Assembly: GCF_004378355.1 (NCBI RefSeq)
Contig: NZ_SNUB01000026.1
Coordinates: 1-53,620 of the forward strand
DNA length: 53,620 nt
Direction of reading: 5' to 3'
Origin: Psychromonas algicola
GTDB lineage: Bacteria; Pseudomonadota; Gammaproteobacteria; Enterobacterales; Psychromonadaceae
Positions 45,916 through 53,620 of this stretch are shown here, in pieces. Position 1 is the first letter of the stretch. Each line of letters opens with the position of its first letter. The position numbers and the translations under genes were made by a program. The notes below the pieces were generated by a model. The model was not told the origin of the DNA. It did no database searches and saw only the letters and a program-made list of their open reading frames with translations.

Positions 45916-47118
45916 ATGCAACAACCAAAACCAATCACACTTAGCAACGAATTCGTAACCTTAATTCCAATGACAATGGATCACCTTCAAGATTTTTATA
46001 ACGCAGGTAAAGATGAAAAAATTTGGCAATGGACACCTCCCTATCAATGCGAATCAATAGAAATCGCTAAAAAGTGGGTAGAAGAATCCCTAGCTCAAGT
46101 AGTAAAAGGAGAACAAGTTATGTTTGCAATTATTGATAATGCTAGCGGAAAATTGGTGGGGAGCACTCGTTATTGTAGTATCGACATCGAAAACAGCGCG
46201 ATAGAAATCGGCTTTACCTTTATTAGCACTGAATGTCAGCGTAGCCACATTAATAGCAACAGTAAGCTATTATTACTCACTCATGCTTTTGAAAAATTAG
46301 ATGTGATTAGAGTTCAATTACGAACCCATGAAAAAAACCAAAAATCACGTAATGCAATTAGCCGTTTAGGGGCTACCTTTGAAGGCATATTAAGAAGCCA
46401 TAGATTACTCTCAACAGGAGAATACCGTAACACAGCATTATTCAGTTTATTAAAAAGTGAATGGCCAAAAGCGAAAACAAACCTACAAAATAAAATGGCT
46501 AAGTATTCAAACCAAAGCCTAATGACACAAGAGAAATCATCAAATGAAAAACCAGATGCTCAAGTCATTTCAATCATAAAAGAGTATCCTTTAGCACAAG
46601 TTATCATAGCGAGTAATGACAACATACATGATCAAATTATTTATTTACCTCTACGACTCGACCAAGAAAAAAATGTGTTAACAGGTCATTTATTTATTAG
46701 AAATAAACTTGCCTGGCTATTGGAAAACGGTGCAACAGTCACATTGGTTTTTCAAGGTGATGATGTTTATATTTCCCCTTTATTACATGAGAAAATAAGA
46801 GTGCCAACGTGGAACTATCGTCGCGTACATGTAAGTGGTCAATTTCACTTCTTATCGCCAGAACAAAACAAAGAGCAAGTTAGGTTACAAGTAGAAGATC
46901 TTGAAGCAGAAAACTGGTCTATGGATAGTCAACCAGAACAAATGATACAAGGTATGTTAGCTAATATTCGCTGCTTTGAAATAAGCATTGAGCGGATTGA
47001 TAAAATATTCAAATTAGATCAGCAAAAACCATTAGTTGTTAGAGAAGCCATTGCCAATCAACTTATTGCAGAAAATAAACAATCACTTGCCAACGCGCAT
47101 TTAGCAGGTAATAAATAG
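45916..47118 (+). CDS. Fusion of GNAT acetyltransferase and PaiB-type FMN-binding domain
   Basis: This 400-residue protein joins two domains usually encoded separately. Residues 1-185 form a RimJ/RimL-like GNAT domain (VTLIPMTMDHLQDFY, GSTRYCSID, EIGFTFI, NQKSRNAISRLGATFEG). Residues about 205-375 are a PaiB/FMN_bind_2 domain with LPLRLD, GHLFIRNKLAW (257-267), VFQGDDVYISP (278-288) and VPTWNYRRVHVSG (296-308). In Bacillus paiA (a polyamine acetyltransferase) and paiB are adjacent genes, so the fusion supports a functional link between acetylation and the PaiB fold. PaiB's 'negative transcriptional regulator' label is historical; the fold is flavin reductase-like. The divergent MocR gene probably controls it. 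Confidence 0.87.
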   Translation: MQQPKPITLSNEFVTLIPMTMDHLQDFYNAGKDEKIWQWTPPYQCESIEIAKKWVEESLAQVVKGEQVMFAIIDNASGKLVGSTRYCSIDIENSAIEIGFTFISTECQRSHINSNSKLLLLTHAFEKLDVIRVQLRTHEKNQKSRNAISRLGATFEGILRSHRLLSTGEYRNTALFSLLKSEWPKAKTNLQNKMAKYSNQSLMTQEKSSNEKPDAQVISIIKEYPLAQVIIASNDNIHDQIIYLPLRLDQEKNVLTGHLFIRNKLAWLLENGATVTLVFQGDDVYISPLLHEKIRVPTWNYRRVHVSGQFHFLSPEQNKEQVRLQVEDLEAENWSMDSQPEQMIQGMLANIRCFEISIERIDKIFKLDQQKPLVVREAIANQLIAENKQSLANAHLAGNK

Positions 47119-47128
47119 CTAACTATCA

Positions 47129-47165
47129 ATAACGCATTCAAATTAACAATGAATGCGTTATTTTA
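47129..47165. terminator. Terminator between the GNAT-PaiB gene and a convergent chemoreceptor gene
   Basis: ATAACGCATTCA (47129-47140) pairs perfectly with TGAATGCGTTAT (47150-47161), followed by TTTT on the plus strand. Confidence 0.85.
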
Positions 47166-47188
47166 TCTAATCTAGATATGATAGAACA

Positions 47189-48835
47189 CTACTCTTTTTC
47201 AGAAGTATAACCAACACGGAAACCTCCCCATTTTTTACCTTGCACATAAATCGGTACAGAGAGATCATGAACAATCTCTCCAGTATCACGCTTATAGGTT
47301 TGTATTAAAAAGGGCTTATCATGCGAACCACAACGCGATCCAGTTGGATCACTAAAAATACGTTTAGTACGGTTATTCACTAAATCTTGTTGATAGTTTC
47401 CAGTTAAAGGTTGTGAGTAGCATTTATTATGCGTGGGGAAATAACCATTTTCATCCACAGCGCCCGCAAATAAAATACAAGCTTCATCCAACAAAGGCTC
47501 TTGGATAGCAGGTAAAACGATATCGGTAAACTCATCAAACAACGTACTATGTTTCACTGGATTGGTAGAAGGAATCACTTGGTAATTACGGTCAAATAAG
47601 CTATCCATAGAAATAGTATTCTCTTGTATTGATTGTTCAAATACAGCTTCAATTTGTAGTACGGCTTCTTGCGCTCTTTTAAGCACAACTTTATGCTCGC
47701 CAAACAAGCCTTCTTCACCTAATAACTCGTAAATATTTTCAGCACGAGATGAAAGAGCAGAAGAATGCCCAGATACATCTTCAACATCAGATTGCGTTGC
47801 ATTTAATTCAGAGGCTAACTCTTCAAATTCTAATGCAATAGCAGCTTGATGTTGTTGATTTTGGTCTGCTCGTTCCTTTGAGGTTTGTACCTTCTCGTCT
47901 ACTTTCTCTGCTTGAGAGTTAATATTCTCTAAATAAGTATTAACGGTATCGGTTTTTTCAACGGTATCAGCAACAGCCGAGACTAGCTCTGTCATCGCAG
48001 TAGAAAGCTTAGCCGTTCCTTGATTGATACCTTGAATCATTTCACTAATTTCGCTAGTTGATGAAGTTGTGCGCGTAGCCAAATTACGAACTTCATCAGC
48101 CACCACAGCAAAACCTCGTCCATGTTCACCTGCACGCGCCGCCTCAATAGAAGCATTTAACGCAAGTAAATTAGTTTGATCAGCAATACTATTAATTTCA
48201 TGAGTGATATTAAATATCTGAGAGATTTGATCATTTAAGCTATTAATTAACCCTGACACTGATTTGACTTGCTCATCAGTTCGTCGCATATCTTGATTAG
48301 CAGACTCAATAGCTTCTTGTCCTTGTCGACTTGCATCACTTGTTAAAGAAGATAAATCACTAAGATGATTACTTTCCTCCGCGGCAGCTTCTATATTTTG
48401 AGTCACTATCGATGAAGTTTCAGTTAATTGCTCTACTTTTTTTAATTGCTCTTTAACGCGATTAGCTAAAATATCACTGGCAAATGATACTTCAGCCCCA
48501 GCAATCGCAAACTGACTACAGGTTCGACTTACTCCTTCAATTTTAGAAGCAGTTAAGGCTAGCTTTTCAGCAATTCGGTTCAAAATACTAAGATCGACTT
48601 TTCTTTTTTTATCTCTATCAAAATAAACATCATTAAGCTTAACTAATTGTATTTTGATGGGACGAATGAAATACCACTGAAAAAGAAAATAAGTGAGCCC
48701 AGAAGATAATAACGCAGTGGCAAAAATAAGAGGAAAGGAGACCAAAAATTTAGCGGTAATTACAGTACTTATTAAACCAAGAATAACAAGTAAAAAGATA
48801 AATGTTAGCCAAGGTCTTGCATATAAATATTTCAT
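47189..48835 (-). CDS. Methyl-accepting chemotaxis protein with C-terminal cytoplasmic sensor domain
   Basis: This 548-residue receptor has an unusual layout: two closely spaced N-terminal helices (about 9-27 and 31-52) with essentially no periplasmic loop, a signalling hairpin with tip [15 protein letters not shown], and an extra domain at about 430-545. That domain has Cache/PAS-like motifs ([54 protein letters not shown]). This C-terminal module occurs in other chemoreceptors and must sense an internal or membrane-linked cue. Cysteines in HNKC and SRCG are potential redox or metal ligands, which is inference. It is divergent from phoX. Confidence 0.87.
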   Translation of the reverse strand: MKYLYARPWLTFIFLLVILGLISTVITAKFLVSFPLIFATALLSSGLTYFLFQWYFIRPIKIQLVKLNDVYFDRDKKRKVDLSILNRIAEKLALTASKIEGVSRTCSQFAIAGAEVSFASDILANRVKEQLKKVEQLTETSSIVTQNIEAAAEESNHLSDLSSLTSDASRQGQEAIESANQDMRRTDEQVKSVSGLINSLNDQISQIFNITHEINSIADQTNLLALNASIEAARAGEHGRGFAVVADEVRNLATRTTSSTSEISEMIQGINQGTAKLSTAMTELVSAVADTVEKTDTVNTYLENINSQAEKVDEKVQTSKERADQNQQHQAAIALEFEELASELNATQSDVEDVSGHSSALSSRAENIYELLGEEGLFGEHKVVLKRAQEAVLQIEAVFEQSIQENTISMDSLFDRNYQVIPSTNPVKHSTLFDEFTDIVLPAIQEPLLDEACILFAGAVDENGYFPTHNKCYSQPLTGNYQQDLVNNRTKRIFSDPTGSRCGSHDKPFLIQTYKRDTGEIVHDLSVPIYVQGKKWGGFRVGYTSEKE

Positions 48836-49005
48836 TATTATATAACCTTACTTCAAATATAATCGTGAAAAAAATCATAGCAGAAAGTAAAAAACGCATC
48901 ATAATCACTATTTTCAAAAACGTGATACAACCACATTCCCATAACATTGTTTTAACATTTACATGCAATTGAATAGAAACCGCCTTTGCTTTTATATTTA
49001 TCAAA

Positions 49006-49038
49006 CCGTCATAAAGCTGCCATATTAATGTCATATAC
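49006..49038 (+). promoter_or_regulatory. Pho box, three consecutive 11-bp units, upstream of phoX
   Basis: CCGTCATAAAG (49006-49016), CTGCCATATTA (49017-49027) and ATGTCATATAC (49028-49038) follow the PhoB half-site pattern CTGTCAT plus a 4-bp AT-rich spacer, in register with no gap. The array ends 60 bp before the phoX start, suitably placed for activation by PhoB under phosphate starvation. Confidence 0.85.
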
Positions 49039-49097
49039 CTCATTTAGGCTATTGTTCAATAATTAGATGATAATAAATCCCCCCAAAAGGAAATGTA

Positions 49098-50960
49098 ATG
49101 ACAAAGTTAATTGAAAAAGAATCTGATTTTAGCAAAATGGTTAATGCACGCTTATCACGTCGTGGTTTTTTAATTGGCACAGCGGCAGCAGGTGCCGGGG
49201 CATTTTTAACTTTAAACCCAGTTGCGCAGGCAATGTCAGGAATGATGGAATACTCTCTGTTAAACTTCACAGCAGTGCCGACGTCAACAAGCGATAATAT
49301 CATTGTGCCTAAAGGCTATAGCACAAGTAACTTAATGTCATGGGGCGATCCTATTCTTCCAAATGCTCCTGCATTTAATGCCAATGGGCAACAAGACTCT
49401 AAAGCACAGACAATGCAGTTTGGCGATAATACTGACGGTATGAGTATCTTCCCTGTCTCTAATGACAGAGCTATTCTTGCAGTAAATAATGAATACACAA
49501 ACTATAAACATCTATTTGACCATCAAGGCAAAGCGATGACAGCTGATGATGTTAAAAAAGCGCAAGCGGCTGTTGGTATTACCATTGTAGAAATTGTGAA
49601 AAAGAATGGTCAATGGGCACTAGACCAACAAGGTAAAGCCAATCGTCGTATTACAGCAAACACTGAAATGGAAGTAACAGGACCAGCCGCTGGTCATGAC
49701 TTATTAAAAACCAAAGCAGACCTAACCGGTAAAAAAGTATTAGGTACTTTTAACAACTGTGCAAATGGTGAAACACCTTGGGGAACTTACTTAACCTGTG
49801 AAGAAAACTTCAACGGATTTTTTGGTTCAGAGCAAGATGTCGCCCTAACAGACGATCATAAACGTTACGGCGTAAAAGCAGTACAAAGCAAATACCAATG
49901 GCACAATTTTGATGAACGCTTTGACTTATCTAAAAACCCAACAGAACCAAATCGTCATGGCTGGGTTGTTGAGATCGATCCTAATGATCCAACATCAACA
50001 CCATTAAAACGTACAGCATTAGGTCGCTTTAAACATGAAAATGCAGCATTAATGGTTAATGATGATGGCCATGTCGTTGTTTACCTTGGTGATGATGAGC
50101 GTGGAGAGCATCTCTACAAGTTTGTATCAAAAGACAAATACCAAAAAGGTAACAATGCAGCAAACCGTAACCTACTTGAAGAAGGTACGCTATATGTAGC
50201 TAAATTTGGTATGGAAAAAGACAAGCTAGAGGGCGAAGGCCAATGGTTAGAGTTAACCTACGGTAAAAACGGCTTAACGAAAGCAAACGGATTTAATAGC
50301 CAAGCAGAAGTCATGATTTTTGCACGTCGAGCAGCAACTCAAGTTGGTGCAACGACCATGGACAGACCAGAATGGGTTGCTATTCATCCAGACAAAAAGC
50401 ATGTATTTTGTACATTAACCAATAACAAAAACCGCGGCGTAAAAGCAGGACAAGATGTTGAAGGTCCTAATCCAAGAGCAGAGAATCATTACGGTCAAAT
50501 CGTGCGTTGGTCTCCAACAAAACATGATCACACAAGTGATACTTTCCAGTGGGATTTATACTTAATTGCGGGTAATCCAACGGTTCATCAAGGTAACTTA
50601 TACGCAGGCAGTGACAATATTAATAAAGATAATATGTTCAACAGTCCTGATGGTATTGGCTTTGATAAAGCAGGTCGTTTATGGATCCAAACAGATGGCA
50701 ATTACTCAAATGAAGGAGACTTTGCCGGACAAGGTAACAACCAAATGTTATGTGGCGATCCAGAAACAGGTGAAGTGCGCCGATTCTTAACAGGTCCAAT
50801 TGGATGTGAGATCACAGGCTTAACTTTCTCTGAAGACCAAAAAACAATGTTTGTTGGTGTACAACATCCAAGTGCACATTACCCGCATGGTGGAGATAGC
50901 AAACCGCGCTCAACGATTGTAATGATCACAAAAGATGATGGCGGTATTATTGGCAGCTAA
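49098..50960 (+). CDS. phoX: PhoX-family alkaline phosphatase, Tat-exported
   Basis: This 620-residue DUF839 phosphatase has a twin-arginine signal SRRGFLIG (20-27), an Ala-rich hydrophobic stretch and cleavage near AQAMS (about 45). PhoX enzymes are periplasmic monomers with a Ca2+/Fe3+ cluster that hydrolyse phosphomonoesters. The conserved NCANGETPWGTYLTCEEN segment, which includes the iron-binding cysteine, is present, as are WVEID-like and GDDERGEHLYKF motifs. Length and sequence are canonical. AAGGAAA precedes the ATG. A triple Pho-box unit upstream indicates PhoB control. The gene ends in a strong bidirectional terminator shared with uspA. Tat export fits cofactor loading in the cytoplasm. 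Confidence 0.93.
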   Translation: MTKLIEKESDFSKMVNARLSRRGFLIGTAAAGAGAFLTLNPVAQAMSGMMEYSLLNFTAVPTSTSDNIIVPKGYSTSNLMSWGDPILPNAPAFNANGQQDSKAQTMQFGDNTDGMSIFPVSNDRAILAVNNEYTNYKHLFDHQGKAMTADDVKKAQAAVGITIVEIVKKNGQWALDQQGKANRRITANTEMEVTGPAAGHDLLKTKADLTGKKVLGTFNNCANGETPWGTYLTCEENFNGFFGSEQDVALTDDHKRYGVKAVQSKYQWHNFDERFDLSKNPTEPNRHGWVVEIDPNDPTSTPLKRTALGRFKHENAALMVNDDGHVVVYLGDDERGEHLYKFVSKDKYQKGNNAANRNLLEEGTLYVAKFGMEKDKLEGEGQWLELTYGKNGLTKANGFNSQAEVMIFARRAATQVGATTMDRPEWVAIHPDKKHVFCTLTNNKNRGVKAGQDVEGPNPRAENHYGQIVRWSPTKHDHTSDTFQWDLYLIAGNPTVHQGNLYAGSDNINKDNMFNSPDGIGFDKAGRLWIQTDGNYSNEGDFAGQGNNQMLCGDPETGEVRRFLTGPIGCEITGLTFSEDQKTMFVGVQHPSAHYPHGGDSKPRSTIVMITKDDGGIIGS

Positions 50961-51056
50961 ATCTATCGCTAGATAAAATAAAAAAAGGTCGATGCAATAC
51001 TTATAAAATCTAAGCATCAAAGGCCTCTCACTGTCGATATAAAAAGCCAATAAAAT

Positions 51057-51088
51057 AAAATGCCAGATGATATTCATCTGGCATTTTT
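51057..51088. terminator. Bidirectional terminator between phoX and uspA
   Basis: AAAATGCCAGATGA (51057-51070) pairs perfectly with TCATCTGGCATTTT (51074-51087) around a 3-nt loop, with A and T tracts on both sides. Confidence 0.93.
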
Positions 51089-51132
51089 GTATTTACTTGT
51101 TAAAAATTAGCTTATTAAAAGTGAGTAAATAA

Positions 51133-51570
51133 TTAGTCTTCCAATGAAATAATTAGCAAATCAACAGGGGAAGTATTAATTAACCCACCAGCAGAAGGTT
51201 TCATTCGACTCCAGAAGTTATGATGATGACCGCAAACAATCAAATCAATACCAGCGTTTTTCACTGGCTCTTCTAAATCAAAAGTAAGCTCACCATTGAT
51301 CAAGAACTTATTAGTTATAGGATAACCAGCCTTCTGTGCAAGCTCTGTTAATTTTTTATTTGATTGTTCTGACATTGGATGGACAGGTTCAATACCGACA
51401 AGCTCTGTATCAATCAACCCACTAAAAATACCAATATCGCTGACTTGACTATCGACATGCACCAAGGACACCTTAGCATCAAGCGATTTAGCTAAACTAA
51501 CCGCTTTATTAAGAACATCCATTGTTCCTTTATCAAAATCAACAGCAACTAAAATATGAGTATAAGTCAT
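51133..51570 (-). CDS. uspA: Universal stress protein UspA
   Basis: This 145-residue cytoplasmic protein is close to E. coli UspA throughout (YTHILVAVDF, KVSLVHVD, GLIDTEL, AGYPIT, VCGHHHNFWSRM, LINTSPVDLLII). Like UspA, it lacks the full G-2x-G-9x-G(S/T) ATP-binding signature. UspA supports survival in growth arrest and nutrient or oxidative stress. The ATG at 51570 is chosen over a frame opening 45 bp upstream because AAGGAG precedes it and it matches the family start. Confidence 0.92.
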   Translation of the reverse strand: MTYTHILVAVDFDKGTMDVLNKAVSLAKSLDAKVSLVHVDSQVSDIGIFSGLIDTELVGIEPVHPMSEQSNKKLTELAQKAGYPITNKFLINGELTFDLEEPVKNAGIDLIVCGHHHNFWSRMKPSAGGLINTSPVDLLIISLED

Positions 51571-51722
51571 TACTTTTCTCCTTGTTTCGTGTACCTGAAA
51601 TAACAGTAGACACAAATGCTGTTTTTATTTTTTAGCTAGATCTCCAATACAAAAAATAGTGATAAATTCAGCAACTTTAATGATCTAAATCAAATTGTTC
51701 CATTAGCTTAAATAATCGATAA

Positions 51723-53267
51723 TTAAGAGCTTTTAAACTGCATAACTAAACGTTGTAAACTTTCTAAATTCTCAACTATCTGCCTTGTTCTTTCTAATGA
51801 ATTACCTGATAACGTACGATTAGTATTATTCGCTTCTTTCATTCGTTGCACATGATCCGACATTCCCTTGGTCACTGTAACTTGGTCAGTAATTGAAGCG
51901 AGTGTTTGCGCACTTTGTTCTCCAATACTTGTTAAATCTTCCATCACAACTCTAAAGGCTTCTTTACCTTGTTCAGATTTATCCATACTCTCTTTTGAAG
52001 AAAGGATCCCTTTTTCCATTATCGTTCCAGTTTTATTAACGGTTAACTGTAATGCTTCAATGTTGGAACGAATTTCTTCTACAGAAGAACTGGTTTTCCC
52101 TGACAAAGTGCGTACTTCATCAGCAACAACAGCAAACCCTCGTCCGTGGTCACCAGCTCTCGCGGCTTCAATAGCGGCATTCAATGCTAATAAATTAGTT
52201 TGGTCGGCAATACCTTGAATAAGAGTAAGAATAGATTTAATACCATCAACATCACTATATAACTGACTCAAAGCCGCTTTCGACTCTTCTAGTTGTTGGC
52301 TTAATGCATGAACTGTTTTTACAGCTTCATTAATGGTAACAACAGCCTTGGTTGCAGTGTTCTTGGTGTTTGAAGTAAATTCAGAGCTATGTTTTGCTTG
52401 ATCAGCTACTTCATGAATAGAAGCGAGCATTTCATCTGCTGACTCAGTCATGGAATCAATGGCAACATCTTGCTCATGTAATTCAACATCAATATCTTGG
52501 CTATTTTGAAACTCATCATTCGCAGCAACTAAAATATGATCTGAAGTTTCCGTTGCTCTCGCAGTGACTGCTCGTAATTCAGCGCGTTTCATCTGCATCG
52601 CTAATTCTATTTTCGAAAAATCATCACAATAGCCAGTATAAGGCTTCTCCATCAAAGGGTTATCATAATTATTCTCAGAAGCTTTAGTAATTGAAGAGAG
52701 CCTTTTTTTAATGTTAAGTAGTATTAATATTTGTATCATCACAAAGCCGATAAGCGCTCCACCAGCTAACAGTGTAGGGATCGCCTCTAAGACCACTCCT
52801 GCGAGTAACAAGACTTCAATAACGGCAATAATCATCATTAAATTAAGCCATTGCATACGTCGGACGGGGACACTGCCTTTTTTCAATCTTTTATAAAGCT
52901 TCATTGCTCGTGATATTTGTTCATCACTTGGTTGTGTTCTAACTGATTGATATTCTTTAACTTCGCCATCTTCACCAATGATAGGAGTAACAAAAGCAGA
53001 TACCCAATAATAACCAGAGCCTTTACATTTATTTTTGACTAGCCCCATCCAACTTTTTCCAGATTGAATATAGCTCCAAAGCTGTCCAAATGCGGCTTTA
53101 GGCATGTCTTCATGGCGAATAATATTATGAGGCTTATTAAGAAGTTCGTTTTTTTCATATCCTGCGACACGTGAAAAGTCATCATTATAATAAGTAATAT
53201 GGCTATCAGCAGTGGTTGTTGATATTAAACTATCTTCTTCTGAAAATTTTACGCGTTCGCCTTCCAT
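51723..53267 (-). CDS. aer: Aer-type aerotaxis/energy-taxis receptor
   Basis: This 514-residue receptor has an N-terminal cytoplasmic PAS domain (about 10-112) nearly matching the FAD-binding PAS of E. coli Aer, including [15 protein letters not shown] (46-60, with Arg51 and His52), [15 protein letters not shown] and [13 protein letters not shown]. Two adjacent membrane helices (about 142-162 and 164-186) form a hairpin anchor. HAMP-like and signalling domains follow with tip [15 protein letters not shown]. It senses redox or electron-transport state through FAD and signals to CheA. The C-terminus MQFKSS lacks a CheR-docking pentapeptide, as in Aer. AAAGGA lies upstream of the ATG. Confidence 0.92.
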   Translation of the reverse strand: MEGERVKFSEEDSLISTTTADSHITYYNDDFSRVAGYEKNELLNKPHNIIRHEDMPKAAFGQLWSYIQSGKSWMGLVKNKCKGSGYYWVSAFVTPIIGEDGEVKEYQSVRTQPSDEQISRAMKLYKRLKKGSVPVRRMQWLNLMMIIAVIEVLLLAGVVLEAIPTLLAGGALIGFVMIQILILLNIKKRLSSITKASENNYDNPLMEKPYTGYCDDFSKIELAMQMKRAELRAVTARATETSDHILVAANDEFQNSQDIDVELHEQDVAIDSMTESADEMLASIHEVADQAKHSSEFTSNTKNTATKAVVTINEAVKTVHALSQQLEESKAALSQLYSDVDGIKSILTLIQGIADQTNLLALNAAIEAARAGDHGRGFAVVADEVRTLSGKTSSSVEEIRSNIEALQLTVNKTGTIMEKGILSSKESMDKSEQGKEAFRVVMEDLTSIGEQSAQTLASITDQVTVTKGMSDHVQRMKEANNTNRTLSGNSLERTRQIVENLESLQRLVMQFKSS

Positions 53268-53502
53268 CTATATCTATCCTTTTATATAGTGAGAACTATC
53301 AAAAAAACTGAATCCTAATATATACAATTAACTTTAGTCAGAATTTCTTATCAAACCAGTAATTAGAATAAAAACGCAGGCATACTGTTGAAAATGTGAC
53401 CCTGCTTAATAATAAATAGCATGGAATTTGAGGTTGGGATAATGACGCAGATTAAACAAAGGTGAGGTTTTACATAAAATAAAAAGCGAACTGTTAACGT
53501 TT

Positions 53503-53538
53503 AATGCCTGTCAGTTAAGAACTGATGGGCATTTTTTT
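53503..53538 (+). terminator. Strong plus-strand intrinsic terminator at the 3' end of an IS4-like element
   Basis: AATGCCTGTCAGTT (53503-53516) pairs with AACTGATGGGCATT (53520-53533) around AAG, with two G-U pairs that exist only on the plus strand, followed by T7. It overlaps the end of the minus-strand transposase and would stop transcription entering it antisense. Confidence 0.85.
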
Positions 53539-53620
53539 ACCTTTTCTTTCTGCGTATCTTTTGGGTCTCGCTTTAACCATTCTTGGGTAACTTCTCTCTC
53601 GCCGTTCAGGCAAAACAAAT
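53515..53620 (-). CDS. IS4-family transposase, C-terminal fragment (continues beyond the window)
   Basis: An open frame enters from the right edge and ends at TAA 53515-53517. The 34 visible residues include LPERRERSYPRMVKARPKRY and a basic tail KGKKMPISS. Short Pro-Arg-Lys-rich C-termini of the form RRERSYPRxVK are common in IS4-family transposases, so this is probably the 3' end of such an element. The left terminal repeat should lie between 53268 and 53515 but cannot be fixed without the other end. Confidence 0.65.
   Translation of the reverse strand, partial: FVLPERRERSYPRMVKARPKRYAERKGKKMPISS

Noticed and set aside
48750-49043. 97-residue minus-strand frame overlapping the chemoreceptor start and the phoX promoter
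   Set aside because: It overlaps the start of a clear gene and the Pho box, and its residue make-up is not protein-like.
1-53620. Genomic island or prophage
   Set aside because: Apart from the IS256-type element and possible IS ends at the edges there are no integrase, phage or conjugation genes, no tRNA and no clear shift in base composition. The content is ordinary for a marine gammaproteobacterial chromosome.

Overview
The window is a stretch of AT-rich chromosomal DNA that looks like a marine, cold-adapted gammaproteobacterium of the Psychromonas/Vibrio/Shewanella type. That placement is inferred from low GC, from close resemblance of RimK and UspA to the Enterobacterales proteins, from Vct-type siderophore import, TonB, Fur-like and Pho-box signals, and from the very high density of chemoreceptors (five) and c-di-GMP enzymes (three). 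No rRNA, tRNA, CRISPR array or prophage was seen.

Layout. 1-283: a possible IS21-type element end and a set of competing hairpins. 284-8064: a reactive-sulfur module, with a CoA-disulfide reductase/rhodanese fusion and a small DUF2892 membrane protein on the minus strand, divergent from a BigR-type ArsR repressor, PmpA/PmpB (YeeE/YedE) and an RND pump with its adaptor. 8111-15527: iron acquisition, with a DUF2218 protein, a TonB-dependent receptor, an AraC-type regulator and a complete VctPDGC-like catechol siderophore ABC importer; Fur-like boxes and AraC-type direct repeats lie in the promoters. 15601-23865: signalling, with a dCache chemoreceptor, an unusual 760-bp structured intergenic region, a CHASE histidine kinase, a single-domain receiver, a receiver-GGDEF-EAL protein and a membrane GGDEF-EAL protein.

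24261-34621: an MFS exporter, then a run of envelope ion and osmotic genes (CNNM/DUF21, two MscS channels, an MgtE-type Mg2+ transporter), an HdfR-like LysR regulator divergent from a tight rimK / aspartoacylase-like / RimB retropepsin-like operon, and a GGDEF protein with a decayed receiver. 35197-40399: a tripartite tricarboxylate transporter (TctC-TctB-TctA) followed by a chemoreceptor with a large helical periplasmic sensor. 40584-44113: an unknown secreted protein, an IS256-family insertion with clear 8-bp target duplication whose transposase is broken by a single amber codon, and another chemoreceptor.

44344-53620: a MocR-type regulator divergent from a GNAT-PaiB fusion, a chemoreceptor with a C-terminal cytoplasmic sensor, a Tat-exported PhoX phosphatase with three consecutive Pho-box units, UspA, an Aer-type aerotaxis receptor, and the 3' end of an IS4-like transposase running off the window.

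The theme is environmental sensing and envelope homeostasis: sulfide/persulfide, iron, phosphate, carboxylates, oxygen/redox and osmotic or Mg2+ stress. The least explained parts are the RimK/aspartoacylase/RimB operon beside the mechanosensitive and Mg2+ genes, the structured intergenic region at 17.8-18.0 kb, and the GNAT-PaiB fusion.
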